Source of the DNA: Holzapfeliella floricola DSM 23037 = JCM 16512
GTDB lineage: Bacteria; Bacillota; Bacilli; Lactobacillales; Lactobacillaceae
Length of the DNA stretch: 64,000 nt
Direction of reading: 5' to 3'
Assembly: GCF_001436605.1 (NCBI RefSeq)
Contig: NZ_AYZL01000020.1
Span: 186,001-250,000 of the forward strand
Of this stretch, positions 62,838 through 64,000 are shown piece after piece (position 1 is the first letter of the stretch; every line of letters starts with the position of its first letter). The position numbers and the translations under genes are program-made. Below the pieces are notes generated by a model. The model was given only the letters and a program-made list of their open reading frames with translations. It was not told where the DNA came from and searched no databases.

Positions 62838-64000
62838 TTATACTTCTACAATTTCATTGATAGAAAGTAAGATTAATAATCGTTTTGTCACCTTTTGTTC
62901 AGCAAAAGATTCAATTGCTTGCGTATAAAGGTGTAACTGTCCGCGATACTTACTTACTATTTTAGCAATATCTCGTGCCTTTTGACCAGGGTTAATATAA
63001 TCAGTTTTGTAATCAAATAAAATAATACCAGCTGACGTTTGAATATAACCATCAATTGTTCCGTGAACCAGAATTTGTGCATCCCTATCTGTGAAATCAT
63101 CAAATAGAGTTTTAGCTGAAATAAGTGATGAAAACGACACTTCTCGTTCAAGAGTCTCTTGATGATGTGCAATATTATGCGCAAACTCTGTCGTTAAAAA
63201 AGATTCAATATAAGAAAGATTCACCTGTTTAGCCAAGTCTTTTTCAATTAAATCATTATCAATTAGCTCTTGTAATAAATTTTTGGGATAGTCCGGTTCA
63301 TCAATGCGACTAAAATCGACTTGCTGCATTACTAAATGAGTTGCACTTCCTATCTGTGCTGCAGAATAAGAAGACGTCGTTAAAAAGTCAGGACGTGCAG
63401 TAATTGGTTGTAGATAACGGTTGGAGGCATTTAACTCTTGATAATGCGAGGTTGCACCAAGTTCTTTTAGATTAGGGTCACTGAAGCGATCTTTAATTTC
63501 TGATACAGCTTGATAGGCTGTCGTCTTAACAGAAGAAGCAAATGGATAAGTATTACTATATAACCTATCTAAAGTTTGTTCTAACAACCGACTCGATATT
63601 TTTTGACTTTGAGTAATTGGTTCTTGTTCTAAAGTCTTCAAGCTGTCTGTTATATCATTCTGATAGAAGTAAGCTTCATATCGACTGGATATTGGTTGGG
63701 ATTGAAAATGTGGTGCATTCAATATTTTTTGACTAAGTGAAAGCGTTGGCCCTAAGAAATGCATAAAACTTTGCCCTTCTCTTAGATAGGTTAATTCTAC
63801 CTGTTGTGCGGCTTCATCATAGTAAGTATCCCAAAGTTCTATTTTTTGTTCTAATTTTTTGACATTAGCCGTCATAATCAATTTTTGTTTAGCTCGACTT
63901 AACGCAACATAAAGTACACGCAGGTATTCGCTTAATAATTCTGTTTGTTCAGCATCTAATGCCAGTCCTTTAACTAATGTATCCACTTGACTGTGATGAT
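62838..64000 (-). CDS. addA: helicase-exonuclease AddA/RexA, C-terminal part (cut by window end)
   Basis: The frame enters at base 64000 without a start. The visible 387 residues include helicase motif VI RVLYVALSRAKQKLIM and the C-terminal RecB-like nuclease: HGTIDGYIQTSAGIILFDYKTDYI holds the Asp and the DYK of the active site. AddAB/RexAB resects double-strand breaks to Chi. It is 14 bases ahead of dinG, and the addA-dinG order fits Lactobacillales. In that order the gene is usually called rexA. Confidence 0.93.
   Translation of the reverse strand, partial: HHSQVDTLVKGLALDAEQTELLSEYLRVLYVALSRAKQKLIMTANVKKLEQKIELWDTYYDEAAQQVELTYLREGQSFMHFLGPTLSLSQKILNAPHFQSQPISSRYEAYFYQNDITDSLKTLEQEPITQSQKISSRLLEQTLDRLYSNTYPFASSVKTTAYQAVSEIKDRFSDPNLKELGATSHYQELNASNRYLQPITARPDFLTTSSYSAAQIGSATHLVMQQVDFSRIDEPDYPKNLLQELIDNDLIEKDLAKQVNLSYIESFLTTEFAHNIAHHQETLEREVSFSSLISAKTLFDDFTDRDAQILVHGTIDGYIQTSAGIILFDYKTDYINPGQKARDIAKIVSKYRGQLHLYTQAIESFAEQKVTKRLLILLSINEIVEV

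Overview
The window is AT-rich chromosomal DNA from a low-GC Gram-positive bacterium, most likely a member of the Lactobacillales (lactobacillus/enterococcus-like). The evidence is gene order: rnhB-dprA-topA-xerC-hslVU, plsY|parE-parC, lspA-rluD-pyrR, and addA(rexA)-dinG-ypmB-dnaD-nth-pbp1A-recU-ypsA-gpsB-rnpB-rlmL are all arranged as in that order, and Shine-Dalgarno sites are strong (GGAGG), often with TTG or GTG starts. The genus cannot be fixed from the sequence alone. No rRNA, tRNA, CRISPR array or insertion sequence was seen.

Layout. 1-13.9 kb: housekeeping genes for DNA processing and proteolysis, phosphatidate synthesis, topoisomerase IV, a LysR regulator and Mn-type pyrophosphatase. 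14.0-16.8 kb: three small related lipoproteins (the middle one frameshifted by a 10-bp tandem duplication), a ribbon-helix-helix-like protein and an SPFH protein without a membrane anchor. 16.9-20.1 kb: a large secreted M60 (enhancin/mucinase type) metallopeptidase. 20.3-25.0 kb: DegV, RqcH and a large membrane protein. 25.0-34.3 kb: a leftward pyrimidine-type operon (lspA-rluD-attenuator-pyrR-pyrP-carA-carB) preceded by fhs. Its carA and carB are full length but have lost the catalytic residues of the glutaminase and, by eye, all six metal ligands of the two ATP-grasp sites. 34.3-36.7 kb: an RNase H-like protein, CorA and small membrane proteins.

36.7-41.95 kb: an accessory island bounded by 84-bp imperfect direct repeats. 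Inside it, two inverted copies of a palindromic recombination site (28 bp identical) bracket a 3.4-kb segment holding an ATP-grasp gene and a STAND-like P-loop NTPase gene that converge tail to tail. A dedicated XerC-like tyrosine recombinase sits just outside. Each site carries the ribosome-binding site of the gene it abuts, and the fixed outer half of the left site can fully sequester that ribosome-binding site while the right one cannot. This looks like a DNA-inversion switch and is the best candidate for an undescribed system here.

41.9-51.8 kb: accessory genes, including an ABC transporter, a GNAT acetyltransferase, a secreted NLP (necrosis- and ethylene-inducing-like) protein, small membrane proteins, CspA, and a SEC-C/DUF1643/unknown cluster. 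51.9-64 kb: conserved core with rnpB and the rlmL-to-addA cell-wall, replication and repair cluster; addA is cut by the window end.

Taken together, the core genes look ordinary. The accessory genes suggest a host- or substrate-associated life: a mucin-type protease and an NLP are secreted, and pyrimidine supply seems to depend on uracil uptake if the carAB pair is truly inactive.
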